Below, one piece after another: positions 20,883-32,275 of a stretch of 58,325 bases of DNA. Under the pieces are notes generated by a model. That model did not search any database. It was not told where the DNA came from and saw nothing but the letters and a program-made list of their open reading frames with translations. This DNA comes from Dissophora ornata (Eukaryota; Mortierellomycota; Mortierellomycetes; Mortierellales; Mortierellaceae). Both the position numbers and the translations under genes were made by a program. The DNA is taken from positions 1-58,325 of the forward strand of contig MU616675.1 in the NCBI GenBank assembly GCA_025201705.1, written 5' to 3'. Numbering within the stretch: the stretch's first letter is position 1; every line of letters starts with the position of its first letter.

Positions 20883-23299
20883 ATGGGGTTCCCTCGACTG
20901 CTCTCCATCTTTTACTGTACCTTCCACCCAGACCAGGGCCCCAAGGTTCTCTACGAAGTCCCTGAAGGATCTATACTCTCCAAGACCTCACCGCTGGTTG
21001 ACTTTGATTCCATTTCGGAATACCTTATTCCAAAGGTCGAGCTATGTTCCAAACTCGTCACCATCTCTACCCCGACCTGCAAGGTCATGGGGTTCCCCAT
21101 CAATCTCGAGCACAAGAAATTCCAGCGAAATGCGCTCATGTTCAATTTGGCCTTCGTTTTTGACAAGGATGCAGCCACCTCCTCGTACGAGCCGGTCGTC
21201 AGGAAAATGGCAAGGGTTCTGAAGGCGTTGGAGAAGGAGAGCGAGTTTCTGAGCTGGCAGACGCGTTCCGCCATGCTGAGCAATGCCGCGTTGATGAGCG
21301 TGCCTTCCGTATCAACAGCCCCATCAGCAACCGCGGTGACAGTTTCGAAACCAAATGGCGCCGTAAACTCGAGCAACGCGCTAGCTAGAGCGATAGTAGC
21401 TGCCATTACCCCTACTTCGTCCGAGCACCAGCAAGCGAATGGTGGTGGTGTCTTGGATACAATAATGGAGGGAGTTTCAGCCACGTCACTAAGCGGTGTA
21501 GGCGCGAGCAGCTCCACTCAGGCGCCAGAACAGGGCGCCAATGGATCATCGACTTCCTCCTCATCGTCTCAATCTAATGCACTTGAAGTTCCCGCGGACT
21601 CTAGTGCTAGCGCATCAATGCCTACCTCGTTGCCGCCTGTTCCGTCTAGCGCTGCTCTCATGTCGTCTTCATCAGTATCACAGACCAACAGTAATATCAT
21701 GTCTGCCACTCTTGTTTCTTCTCCGCCGTCCATGTCCAGCAGCGCCATCACGTCTGCCTTTACTGCGCCTCCATCATCCTCACCATTTCCGCCATCGAAG
21801 CAGCCATCGAACGGCCAAAAGGCCACACCATCTCTGGTGTCACTTCTGCAGCAGGAGCAAGCAGATGGGAGTGGAATGCAAAACTTGATTGAGCAATTGA
21901 TCGAGGACCTTAACAGCTACTGTGAATGCCAGATACCTATCGGTAAAGTGTTATGCAAATGTGGACGATGCATGCATGCAAGATAGTCTTATTTATTCCG
22001 AGGACTTTCAACGTGTCTAGATTCCGCAAACACTATCAATCTGAAGCTATTTCCAACGTATCCAAATCCAGCACCGGTGTACGATTATCAAGTCCCTATT
22101 TCGACAGTAAATCTAGAAGCGCTCACGGATGTCAACTGGGACATGACCATGCAGCGTATCACAGGATACATCAATGGTGTCAACTCTGTGAAACGGATTG
22201 CCGAATATGCGGATGTCGATACTGGACTGGCAAGGATGTGCATGCAGCATCTCCTGTATGTGAGCCTCAGCTAGTCCTGACGATCATGGTGAAGCCTTTG
22301 GAAGTGGTGTGTGTTAATTAACCCTGGCTCTTTCTGAACGCACACGTAGGTACTACGGATGTATCATTATGGTGGATCTGTTCCAGTTTAAAAATATATA
22401 TGCCGTTAAGTTGGAGATGATGCGATTGACTGAGGACACCTCCTTACAACACGAATGTGTCTCTTACGTGACACTGCCAGGTGAGAATCTATGAGCTGTT
22501 AGGCGTATCTGATATGCTGCTTGGAAGCTAAGTCTATGTCGATTTCATAATACTGTTAGACATGCACGCCCCATCCTTCGCAAAGATCTTTTCACTTTAT
22601 TGCTCGCTACAGTATGGAGTCGTTCTTCAGGACTGGATCGAGCAAAACCAAATCTCAGACTACAACATTGATGTCAGGTAAAGGTGTCTTCAGGAATCAC
22701 AGGCAAGCTGCTAGTATTAAAATGTTTGAGATACTCATATATATATTGTTGTCTGCCACAGACGTTTTATCTCCTTTGGAGTCATCAAAGGATTCCTGTA
22801 TAGGGTGCACAAGTACCCGATCTTGGACAGTCATGATCCAGCCGCTACCGCCGCAGCATCGTCGGGCATCAACTTGGCGACTTCCAGTACTAAATCCGAT
22901 GCACAGCAGTCTGTAGCATCGATAATCGCAGCTCCAAGTACTGTCGGGACGACGGCCGGTGCAGTTCCCATTTCACAAAAGAAAATCTATGGCGATACGT
23001 TGGCTCCGGTAGACCAAAGCGGGCACGGCTCCCACCAACAGTACAATCATGTGAATGACGTCTCATCCTCTGTTGCGGTGCCGCCAGCACTAAAAAGGCA
23101 CGTAAAAGTGCTGCGATTTGACGCTCTGGTTCGCTAGCGTTGTGTTATCTGACTTTCCGCTGTTTTTTTTGTACGTTCAAATAGGTTGTTGAATGGTGAG
23201 CACCATTATGATGAGCTTTGCACAATGTTCGGCTGTAGCGTAAGAGAAATGGATCAAATTCTAGCAACAGACAGCCGCGTTAAATTCATTTTTCGCTAA
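20883..23299 (+). CDS. NPR2: Nitrogen permease regulator 2 (NPRL2), SEACIT/GATOR1 subunit, 664 aa
   Basis: Six exons; introns at 21943-22020, 22256-22349, 22481-22559, 22678-22761 and 23098-23184, total 1995 nt. The N-terminus matches the family (LLSIFYCTFHPDQGPKVLYE), as do GYINGVNSVKRIAEYADVD, YYGCIIMVDLFQFKNIYA, FGVIKGFLYRVHKYP and the end LLNGEHHYDELCTMFG. Npr2 with Npr3 forms the GAP core of SEACIT/GATOR1, which turns off TORC1 at the vacuole when amino acids or nitrogen are scarce. A serine/alanine-rich insert of about 190 residues (roughly 145-335) sits in the N-terminal half. The last intron appears to start with GC rather than GT: AAAAG|GCACGT is the only join that gives K-R-L-L-N-G, because the nearby GTAAAA donor leads to a frameshift and stop. 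Confidence 0.92.
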
Positions 23300-23507
23300 A
23301 CATTACAATAAATGCAAGAAAAGCACTGTTCGTCCCTCAAATTGAACCCGAAGGAGGAAAAAAATATATCGTCTTGATGTGCATGCAGTGATGAGCTGAT
23401 AAAGGACTGTCCCTCCAAAAACAGCGATGAATTTGGATGAGCGGATCGTTTTATTCCTGCTTGTTTCTTTAAAGAGTGTTTAAAAAAGGTCCAACAGTCT
23501 CTTTTTT

Positions 23508-24162
23508 TTAACGGAGACGACGGGCCTCACGCTCAGACTCCATAAGGCAGAGGATATCGCCTAAAATATGGTAACATTGAAAAATTGGTATTAGATATCA
23601 ACTTCAAAAGGGATCATGGTGCCGACTTCTCCAATACCCCTTTCGACCACGTTGAGCAAGTGCACGAAAGGGATCAAGGTCGTGAAGACTGTGTGATGAA
23701 ATCGAGTCCCGCGTATGAAGGCATCATGTCGGCTTTGTGGTTGCAAGTGGTATGCTGAATAATCACACTTCCAATACTTCGACGCCTAACTGGCGCTGAC
23801 AAGCAGTAATTCGAAGATGTCCTTTCTTTCCGAGAAAAAAGCTCAAATCCTGAGCTCTGCACCTAGTGCAGTTGGAGGTCGTGGCAGAAGTCGAATTTGA
23901 TATGTCCTGTTCCACACGAGCACTATTGTCCGCCTGCTATATCCCCTGGCAATCCACATCCATATTGCGTCCGCTTTTAGGCGAGAGAATTGGTAAACGT
24001 ACCCTCGCGGACGGGTCCCTTGACGTTACGGATAACGTTGCGGACGGAGCTGGGGTTGGAGGGATCCTCCTGCAACTCGACCTTGACCTGAGTGACACCA
24101 CCGCGGGAGCCGGTACGGCCGAGAACCTTGGTGACTTTGGCGTGCTTGACAACGGTCTTATC
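23508..24162 (-). CDS. RPS28: 40S ribosomal protein eS28 (Rps28), start exon unresolved
   Basis: Two exons are clear: 24162-24003 and 23560-23508, joined over a 442-bp intron (GAGG|GTACGT ... TTTAG|GCGATA). They encode 70 residues starting at [18 protein letters not shown] and ending [15 protein letters not shown], which is nearly all of eS28, a beta-barrel protein of the 40S platform near the mRNA exit. Only the initiator and perhaps one or two residues are missing. They should lie in a tiny exon upstream of the acceptor at 24163 (AATCCAG|GATAAG), but no ATG plus good donor in phase 0 stands out between 24163 and 24990. The segment [19 protein letters not shown] is longer than the usual VEFMDDPSRSIIRN by several residues, an odd expansion. 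Confidence 0.88.
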
Positions 24163-24994
24163 CTGGATTCATTAAGGGAAAAGGGATCGCCGGAAATGCG
24201 TGCTGCGTTAGAGATCATGCTCCTTCACGACATTGATTTGTGCCTCACGGCTCACGGAGATGCTGTCTTCGGCCTGATGCACGATGTGAGTTGACTGAGA
24301 TTTTGAGGGTCGCCATCACAATTGTTGATGCTTGCGAGCTGTTTGAATCTTTTAGGATTCCTGATTTCCACTTGGAAAACTTTTCTGCTGATCTGTCGTT
24401 GGTGTGCAACCATGTCCTGATCTACTGCTCCATATGGTAGAAAACGATCCAGCATAGCTTCCCCTTATATCGGCGCTATTTTCATGAAAGTCGTAGCGCC
24501 TCATCAGCCCAAGGATCTTACAACAAGTTGTTGTTGACTCGATCACCATCGGTTGCCAAGATGTCTGTCCATTCCTAAGATCATCGAAGTTTTTTCCAAG
24601 TAGCTCTCCATCGCTCAAAAATATGCTAATTGTAATGTTGGATGCCGATGATGCTATCGAGCCGATGTGGCGAGAGCAGCGACATATAGATCGATGGATG
24701 GTTGCCCCGCGCCATGGTTGCCGTTGGATGTGATCCATGATTACTAGAACACCCCTTAAATCGGTACCATTATTGAAATTGTTCAAAGAAAGAGGAGGGG
24801 TCTTGATCGGCCTCAACAGTCATAATATATGTGATTGCTCACCCTTAAGGAATATGATGCAAGAGCGAATGCTTGAACGCGAATGCCATTTCTGTTGCCA
24901 CCACTTTCATGTCCACAACCGACGTCTGTGTTTTGTCGACGGCTACAGAAACAAGCAACGCATTCCAAATTTAGACTTGCTGCAGGGACAAGGG
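24163..24994. other. Intergenic, upstream of RPS28 and of the CENP-B-like gene
   Basis: It should contain the first RPS28 exon (minus) and the CENP-B-like leader (plus). The plus frame open from 24737 gives a cysteine/histidine-rich peptide that does not resemble the family and is probably untranslated leader. A possible acceptor (CTGCAG) lies just before the ATG at 24995. Confidence 0.5.
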
Positions 24995-26356
24995 ATGTCT
25001 GCGACTGACCCAAGGACAACTAAGGGCATCACGCATGAGCAGCGCTATAACCTATGTCTGAAGAAGCAGGAGTGTCCGACCATGAAACAAGCGCAGCTTG
25101 CTACCTGGTTCAAGGAAAAATACTCTTTTCCGATCAGCCAACCGACCATCTCACACTCATTGAAAAAGAGCACGGAAATCCTTGCTAGAGGTCTTTCTAC
25201 GCCGGGGATGGACGCTACACGCGTACGGAAACGACCCGTTCGTCATCCAGAGCTGGAGCAGGCTATCTATCAATGGGTCAAGACCCAGGAGCAATTGTTA
25301 GAGCAGCAGCAACGGCGGCAGCAACACAAGTCATTAAGCCAGGTTCCTGGTAAGGAGAGCGGATATGATGGTGGACTCGATTCAGATCCTGGATCAGGAC
25401 TAACGTCCGAAACTGCGGAGGCCATTACAGGATCAACGCTTCTAAGGCAAGCAAAGAGGATTGCGCAAGAGATGAATATCGATGACACCGTGTTTTGTCC
25501 AGGATGGCTATCACGATTCAAGGCACGTTATGGAGTCAAGTGGAGTCGAAAATCCCATTCAGTAAATGTAAAGGGATCGGATTCAATCATCTCGATCACA
25601 GTCTCTACACCACCTTCCTCGTCCAGTGCAACATCGTTTGTGCGACCTTCGATCGCAGTGCCCACGGATATCAACAGCCCTCACCCTTCAATACCACTGC
25701 TATTGCAGCCTCATAATACCCTAAACTCGACACATACACCGGACGAATTGGCACAACAGCCATGTGTGGCGCCAGCACCAGATCAGCATCCAGTGCACCA
25801 ATCACAGCAGCAGCAGGGCCGCCGACACCAACGAGAAATACCCTTCCTGCAGTACTGCAAAAGAAATCCATACCATACTACTCCAACAACAACACAGAAC
25901 CTTGCTCAACATCAGCCGCACCCGTCATTAGTCTCGTCGCCATTATCCTCGTCATCGTCCACAGCCATGCACTTGGATTTCCTACAAACTATACCAGCTA
26001 CATCACCTGCCTCTTCCCCTTCGGATGCCCTGATCAACCATCACCACCGTGACACCTCCTCCTTGCCGTCATCACCGTTATCTCATAGCCACGTCCGCCT
26101 TTCTGAGTCTGGTGAACCTTTCCATTCGAGGGCAGGAGTGAGTGCCAACGGCGATTCTTCCCCTACTGCTCTTGGCAGCAGCACCGTCCAGTCTCTTCAG
26201 GAGGCGCAACGACTTGTGGGGCAGCTGCGGCAGTACATTGATCTGCATTTGCAAAATCCCGCAATGGCGCTACAGAGCCTTGAAGCGCTAGAGCGGGAAC
26301 TGGAATCGACAAGTACTCGAGGATCTATCACAATATCTGAAATGGATGATGACTAA
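24995..26356 (+). CDS. CENP-B-like DNA-binding protein without transposase domain, 453 aa
   Basis: Single exon. Start chosen at MSATDPRTTKG because the DNA-binding domain begins at residue 10. Residues 10-60 form a CENP-B/Abp1-type N-terminal helix-turn-helix (ITHEQRYNLCLKKQECPT ... LATWFKEKYSFPISQPTISH). Residues about 84-190 form the second, CENPB-type HTH (RHPELEQAIYQWV ... AQEMNIDDTVFCPGWLSRFKARYGVKW), split by a low-complexity insert of about 60 residues rich in Q and G. After that come about 200 serine/proline-rich residues and a short helical end (QRLVGQLRQYIDLHL ... LEALERELE). The pogo-type DDE catalytic domain is absent, so this looks like a domesticated DNA-binding protein. Fission yeast relatives with a similar front (Abp1/Cbh) act at centromeres and in retroelement silencing; the target here is unknown. 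Confidence 0.75.
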   Translation: MSATDPRTTKGITHEQRYNLCLKKQECPTMKQAQLATWFKEKYSFPISQPTISHSLKKSTEILARGLSTPGMDATRVRKRPVRHPELEQAIYQWVKTQEQLLEQQQRRQQHKSLSQVPGKESGYDGGLDSDPGSGLTSETAEAITGSTLLRQAKRIAQEMNIDDTVFCPGWLSRFKARYGVKWSRKSHSVNVKGSDSIISITVSTPPSSSSATSFVRPSIAVPTDINSPHPSIPLLLQPHNTLNSTHTPDELAQQPCVAPAPDQHPVHQSQQQQGRRHQREIPFLQYCKRNPYHTTPTTTQNLAQHQPHPSLVSSPLSSSSSTAMHLDFLQTIPATSPASSPSDALINHHHRDTSSLPSSPLSHSHVRLSESGEPFHSRAGVSANGDSSPTALGSSTVQSLQEAQRLVGQLRQYIDLHLQNPAMALQSLEALERELESTSTRGSITISEMDDD

Positions 26357-27329
26357 CACCCTAATATCATCTCATGATATCCAAATAAACACCTGCCAGT
26401 GTTCATGTTCATGTAGAAATGAGGGTTGGCACGCAACAGCAACGCGAGTTCTCGGCCATCAATTTGGTATTATGAGAAAGGCGTCTGCGCATCCTTTGCC
26501 GTGTGACGCGGGAGATGCTCATACGTTGGTTCACATGGACTCTAATATTTGTACTCGCATCGTCCTCCATAGCACACTGTGCAGGCTGGCAGATATCTTC
26601 GTCATCCTAAATAGAGCGACGCGTATTGAAGCCATAGCAATAAACTGGCCGATTGGCGGAAAGAAGCATTGCTCTATTGGTGTTGTTGGCAAGCAAATCC
26701 ATTGCAGGTGGATATGAAAGGGCGTCTTGATGGTCGAAAGGCATCTGAGGGAGTGTGGGCCAGGCACTGTCTTACCTGAGCCGTGCGCGTCCAGAAACGC
26801 GTGCTGAGCGTCTATCTGCTCCAAGAATCATGCTCAGCCAAGGGGGACCAACTTCACAATGCCATGGCACCAGACGCAGGTCTATTGTGGAGACCCTCTC
26901 AGCTTCTACTCAGATGCGGAAGCGCGTCCATATCCGTGTCATCAGCTCACGTATGAACGGGCGCAAACAAATGCACGCGACTTTATATTTCAATGCAATT
27001 TATGTTGAGAGGCGCCCATGACGTCTGGTGCGTGTGTATTCGCTCCTGTAGGATTGCGGGAGAGGATCCGTATACACATTTCTTGCGGACACAGGGAGTC
27101 TACATTTTCTTTTGTCTCTGCCTTTCAACTTCTTGTCGCCCCTTCTTTTTTCCCGTTCTCTTCGACGCATCACTTTCTTCCTTTCATTCATTTCAATTAC
27201 CTATTCATTCCTATCCTTCTTGTATTCCCTCATTAACCCTCTTATTGACGTAGCGCAAACACCTCTTCCCCTGTCTTCACCACCAGCCACCGGTGTCCTG
27301 CCTTTTACATTCCTCTGGATTAATTGACC
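26357..27329. promoter_or_regulatory. Intergenic; right part is the CT-rich leader of the SAPS gene
   Basis: No gene is seen in 26357-27080. From about 27100 to 27329 the plus strand is strongly pyrimidine-rich (runs of CTTCT, TTTCC), ending at the SAPS start codon. I read this as promoter and 5' untranslated region. Confidence 0.45.
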
Positions 27330-30300
27330 ATGTACTGGCGATTCGGACATCAGAATGCCTCAGTGATTGACCATCTACTCGAGAGCGGGAATGTCTCGCT
27401 CGAAGAGCTACTCGAGCAAGATGACTTGATCCAAGAGTGCAAGGCACAAAACCCAAAGCTCATTGAATAGTAAGGCCACCCTCTCCCCGTGTTCTCTTTG
27501 ACGGCGTGCTCTCTCTTTTGTTTCGTGGACGGTGGATGCTGACAGGGAAGAACGCTTTGTCTCGTAATGCAATGTTGCCGCCACCACATGTGAGGGGCAA
27601 TGTCGGCCGACAAAGACGCGGAGTCATATGTGCATCTCAGCCATGGAGCCCAACCCCAATCGGTTGGCATCGCCGCAGCATTTAGATTTGCATGCACCCC
27701 CCTCATAGACTGTGTAGAATCGTAGCAATGACGAAGGACGAACACATCCGTCAGTCTGACGCATGCATCCTCTCAAACTTCAGGCTCTAACTGCCCTTGC
27801 TCTGTGCTCGCGCTTCTACGGCCCACTTCTTTAGCCTGCGTGACCCGACAGTCCTTCAACAGCTTCTCAGCTATATCACGAGTGATGACCTTGAAGATCG
27901 TGCACGGTTCAAGTAAGTGCACTTCGTCAACACAAAACAAAAAAGGGGAGAAAGGCATGTGCGCGACACAGCTTATGTTTGCTCGCCCATGGACAAAGAA
28001 GGCGGCAGCTAGAATGTGCCGGGATACATGTAGGAATGCAGCGGCACACTACTGCGGTAGTGTGGGGCTATCTAGCAGCCAATCCTATGTTGCATCAGAT
28101 GACAGGAGAAGCAGACGAAGCTGCTATGATAAAGGAATGACGGGGAATCAACGCTGTTCAACATGTTATCAACGATTGATACAAGTAAAAGGCGAAGATG
28201 TGCATCAGCGAGAAATAAAGCAAGGGGTATCCTACTTCACCAGGAAACAAAGGCGTTGCTTTCTCCCTCGCCTTTATTTTTGTTGTAGTTTTGCGAGAGA
28301 GGTCTAGTCAGGAACATGACCTGATGGACGGATACTACAACATTACTATGATGTGAACTCTCCGGTGGACGAAAAACTTACCGTCATCTGCTTTTTGTCT
28401 TGCGTGCTGAAAGATACCCTTTTATAGCGTGTGAGGTCATTGCATGCGAGGTCTGGGGTATCTTTGAATCAGCTCTCTCCAACATCGACATGCTTGTCAA
28501 GTTTTGGGAATTTCTGGATCGACCCCCTCCGTTAAATCCTGTGCAAGCCAGCTACTTCGCGAAAGTGATTGGAATGTTTTTGATAAAGAAGACGAGCGAG
28601 GTAATTTTAAGGAGCGCTGTCGAAGGCTGCTAGTGATAGCAAGTGAGTGTTAACATCGACATGGAGTCTTTGGTTCTATAGATGCTGCAATTTATCAAGT
28701 CCCAACCTGAAGTAGTTCCGAAGCTGCTGCTTCACATGTCGACATCTGCTATCATGGACCTGCTGCTCAAAATTATTAGCATGGAAGAGTCGCCCGATGG
28801 CAAAGGAACTGTACAGGTTCGTGCATCAAGTCTATGTCGAGAATAGTTGAAGGACTGTCTGTGCAAGTAGATTAAAGCACTAAACCCAGGGCCATTACTC
28901 AACTATGACAGTGGCTCAGTGAACAGGGCCTGATGCCATGGTTGGTGAATCGTTTGGACCCAAACTTTGATGCAGAGGTATGTATTTTAATCAAAGCGCT
29001 ATATTGGGAAATGCATGCTGGAATTCATATTAATCATGTCACCACGTGATGTATTCTCGTCGTGGAATAGGTGCATTCAATTGCTTCTCAAGTTTTACTC
29101 GATATCATCGCCATCTCACAATCATCACACCCGGAGCAGCCTTCCATTGGAACCAACATATTGATTGATGAGTTGAAAAGCGAGGTTCTAGTGTCTCAGC
29201 TCGTTGGCTTCATGCTTGACAGGGATGCACCGTATTCTTCCTCTACGCTTATCAATGGTGTCACTATCTTTATTGAGCTCATCCGGAGAAACAACAGGTG
29301 CGTACATGTGTCTTCGACATTGCTGTTACATTGCGGCGTGGGATTGACACTAATTGGACATTTCGCGTGTGCCATTCACCGGACAGTGATTACGACGTTG
29401 AGCCTCTTCCTCCAAATTCTACAGAAACAGTTCGGGAGGCGGTAGATCTCAGCGACTTGCTCAAAGTGCTAGCCTCAAGGATCGAGGATTTCAAGAATCT
29501 GCTCATCGTTCCGCGATCGGTGGTAAGTCCATGTCGAAAAGGAATTTGGTCAAGCAAATGATGAAGCTCAAAATCTAACCTTGTATCGTTCTAAATGATG
29601 TAGACAGGACCCATCGACACCTCCATCGGAAAACAAACGCCTCTTGGCTTCGAGCGACTCAAGATTTGCGAAATGTTTGCCGAGTTGCTTCATTGCTCCA
29701 ACATGGCCGTATTGAACTCGCGACCTATTATCACTGTCTCTCCAGATGGAACTGTCGAGATACCTAGTGTCTCAACTAGTGGCGACTATGCCCACGATGT
29801 ATTCCATCAAGCCAAGGAGAATGCAAACGGAAAGACTTTGGAAAGTGACGACGAACTAATGGAGGAGGGAGGCGCCAACGGAACCAAGAAGGACGAGACA
29901 ATGAGCAAAACAGACCACGCAGCTGATCTTCATAATGGCCACGTACCGACAGGATCAACAAGTGATGATCTGGCAACTCCAAGGGCATCGCCAGCACTGC
30001 GACCCACAACATCGACCCTAGCCAGTGCAATCGTCGCCTCGCTTGCACCATCAACCCAGGTCCAAGGCGATGTACTTATCCCAGTTGGCGACTTCCTGAA
30101 ACTTCAGTTTGTAGACCATCGTATCATTCCTACGTGCTTTGACTTGTTCTTTCAGTTCCCCTGGAATAATTTTTTGCACACCGTGGTCTATGACATGGTT
30201 CATCAAGTGTTCCACCGGCCTATGGGCGATATTGGACGGCCAGACGTCGATGGCACGTATATACCGCCCGGATCTGACCATGATATCACTGAGGGATGGA

Positions 30301-32115
30301 ACAGGCGGCTCACTATCTCAATCTTCAAGGATGGTCAGCTAACAAAGCGCATCACTGATGCTCAACGACTCAACGACTATGAGTGGTATGAAATATTGCT
30401 GCAATCTGAACCGCGCACCGTCGATCCTTGTATGGTAATTAATCATTGCATCTTGTTGACGTTTTTTTTCACAGTGCGCAACCGAAGGGCGTCCGTCTTG
30501 GATACATGGGGCATCTGACATATATCGCAGATGAAACTGTCAAGCTATTGGAATCGTATGCCCAGACATCACTTTTGTCGACACTGTATGGATTCGTCGA
30601 TTTGGAGGACTGGTGGAACTACGTATACAAGATCCTGAAGGAAACCAAGGAACGTGACGCACAGGTTCTGGGAGGAACCCGTCCCAATGTGAATGAGAGC
30701 CAAAAAGCTGATATTGATGACGGGAACGATGATGATTACATAGATGACAATGACGAGGAATACGGCAGCGGCAATGATTTCGTTGGTGGTGGCGGAACTG
30801 GCCACGAAGGTGACGTTGCTACTGATCAGGTGAGTGAACTTCTTCGCGCTTTTGCAAGTCAGGATTTTAGTCCACTAGCCTGTCGACATATTTAAAGGCG
30901 TATATTAATATATCTCTTTAATGCTATAATAGTTCGCGCGATATCTGTGCCAGCAAATCGCAAGTAACTTACCTGATAAGTTTGGATCGTCTGATGAAGA
31001 TGAGGACGACGACGAGAGCAACTGGGTCGGGGAATATGGCGCTGAAAACGAGTTTGACATGCGTCGCACTGGGGCTGGGGAAAGCGGTCCATTCGAGGGT
31101 GGCCATGCTATGGACTTTGACAGCGACGATGAAGAAGCCGTGGACGAGGAACCCTGGAACGCGCCAGTAAGTGTTTTGCATTTCTTTACCTTCTATGCGG
31201 CATTGTATAGGTTAGCAAGGATTGTTTCTGCTCGCGTGGCAACTAACGTTCCTATGATGCTCGTCACATGGTTTGTAGCAGTGGCCAGGTGTTAATATTC
31301 CGGAGTCCAAGCCAGCGGAACAAGGGCCTGTCTCGCAGTCCGAGGTCACATTGACTGGCCGGTCAGATAAATCCCAGGACGGATTCAGCGACCTGAAGAC
31401 GGCTACCCCATCTGGTGAGGAAGGTGGCAAGAGCGCTGCAGATGGACATAAGCAAGATTCAGGGGACTTAACCTCCACCACCGCGGCACCTGAGCAAGCA
31501 TCAAATACCAGTACGAGCGCTAATCCAACTGACGCCACTACGCAAATCCCATTGCACACCCCAAAACATATCGAAACCGACGAGATCATTGTAAATGTCC
31601 CAGCAACTCTATCCCTCGACTCAGCTGTTCAGGAGAGTGCTGCGGATGAAGCTTCCAAGGGAAAAGACGTGGTCATCGAGGGCGGCCATTCCACGAACTC
31701 AATATCTGTGGTCTTGGAACCGGTGACGCTTGCTCCTGAGGAGACGCCGGATATGTCGATGTCCTTTGCACCGTCTTCAGCATCCTCGACCGCTTCGGAC
31801 AATAGCAGCACACAGTCAATATCCTCTACTACTGTGGAGCCGCCATCGACACCAGCTTCGTCTTTGTCTTCAACATCGTCTTTGCCATCCTCAACACTTG
31901 AACAGCAACTGGCGGCCACGATGGACATGGATGTTATTCCCTTGGCAGATCCCGTGGAGTCTAAACATCAGGCGACTACGGGCATGGAGTCAATTTCTCA
32001 GGACCAACTTCAGCCCATGACAGCAGACTCGTATACCGCAGGTGCAAAGGACGATAAGAAAATCGCGGAGGCGGTGGAGGATCTTAGGAAACTAGAGCTG
32101 GAGAAGCAAGGATAG
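27330..32115 (+). CDS. SAPS-family (Sap190/PPP6R-like) phosphatase regulatory subunit, 1058 aa
   Basis: Eleven exons; introns at 27470-27834, 27913-28413, 28601-28681, 28817-28911, 28978-29070, 29298-29386, 29523-29603, 30386-30474, 30830-30932 and 31167-31278; total 3177 nt. The N-terminus is the SAPS signature (MYWRFG ... SLEELLEQDDLIQECKAQN), followed by the alpha-helical repeat region (LLSYITSDDLEDRARFKYPF, SQLVGFMLDRDAPYSSSTLI) and the conserved GVRLGYMGHLTYIADETV reached through a short intron whose donor lies inside an apparently open frame (GAGTG|GTATGA). An acidic stretch and a serine/threonine-rich tail of about 280 residues end the protein. SAPS proteins bind the PP2A-like phosphatase Sit4/PP6 and direct it in G1 progression and TORC1-dependent signalling. 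The first two introns (365 and 501 bp) are several times longer than the others. Confidence 0.92.
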
Positions 32116-32275
32116 AAAGTTTGCTGCTGTTTGCCATGTTTTATTGCTTTTATCGTTTAATCTTCGTGTCTGCTTTTACAAGTACCCACCAGCGTATCCA
32201 ATTATCGTTGATAGCACAAAACCGAACAAATGAAAAAAAATTCAAAACATTACGAGCACTTTATTTCAGTTCAGA

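Noticed and set aside
20951..21517. 188-aa minus-strand ORF
   Set aside because: It is antisense to NPR2 exon 1, which has strong family matches on the plus strand.
23690..23760. C/D-box snoRNA-like pattern (GTGATGA ... CTGA, about 70 bases) inside the RPS28 intron
   Set aside because: It is on the strand opposite to RPS28, lacks a closing terminal stem, and no guide match to rRNA could be shown.
24737..24994. Extended N-terminus for the CENP-B-like protein from an upstream ATG
   Set aside because: The extra 86 residues are Cys/His-rich without family likeness; the known domain begins ten residues after ATG 24995.
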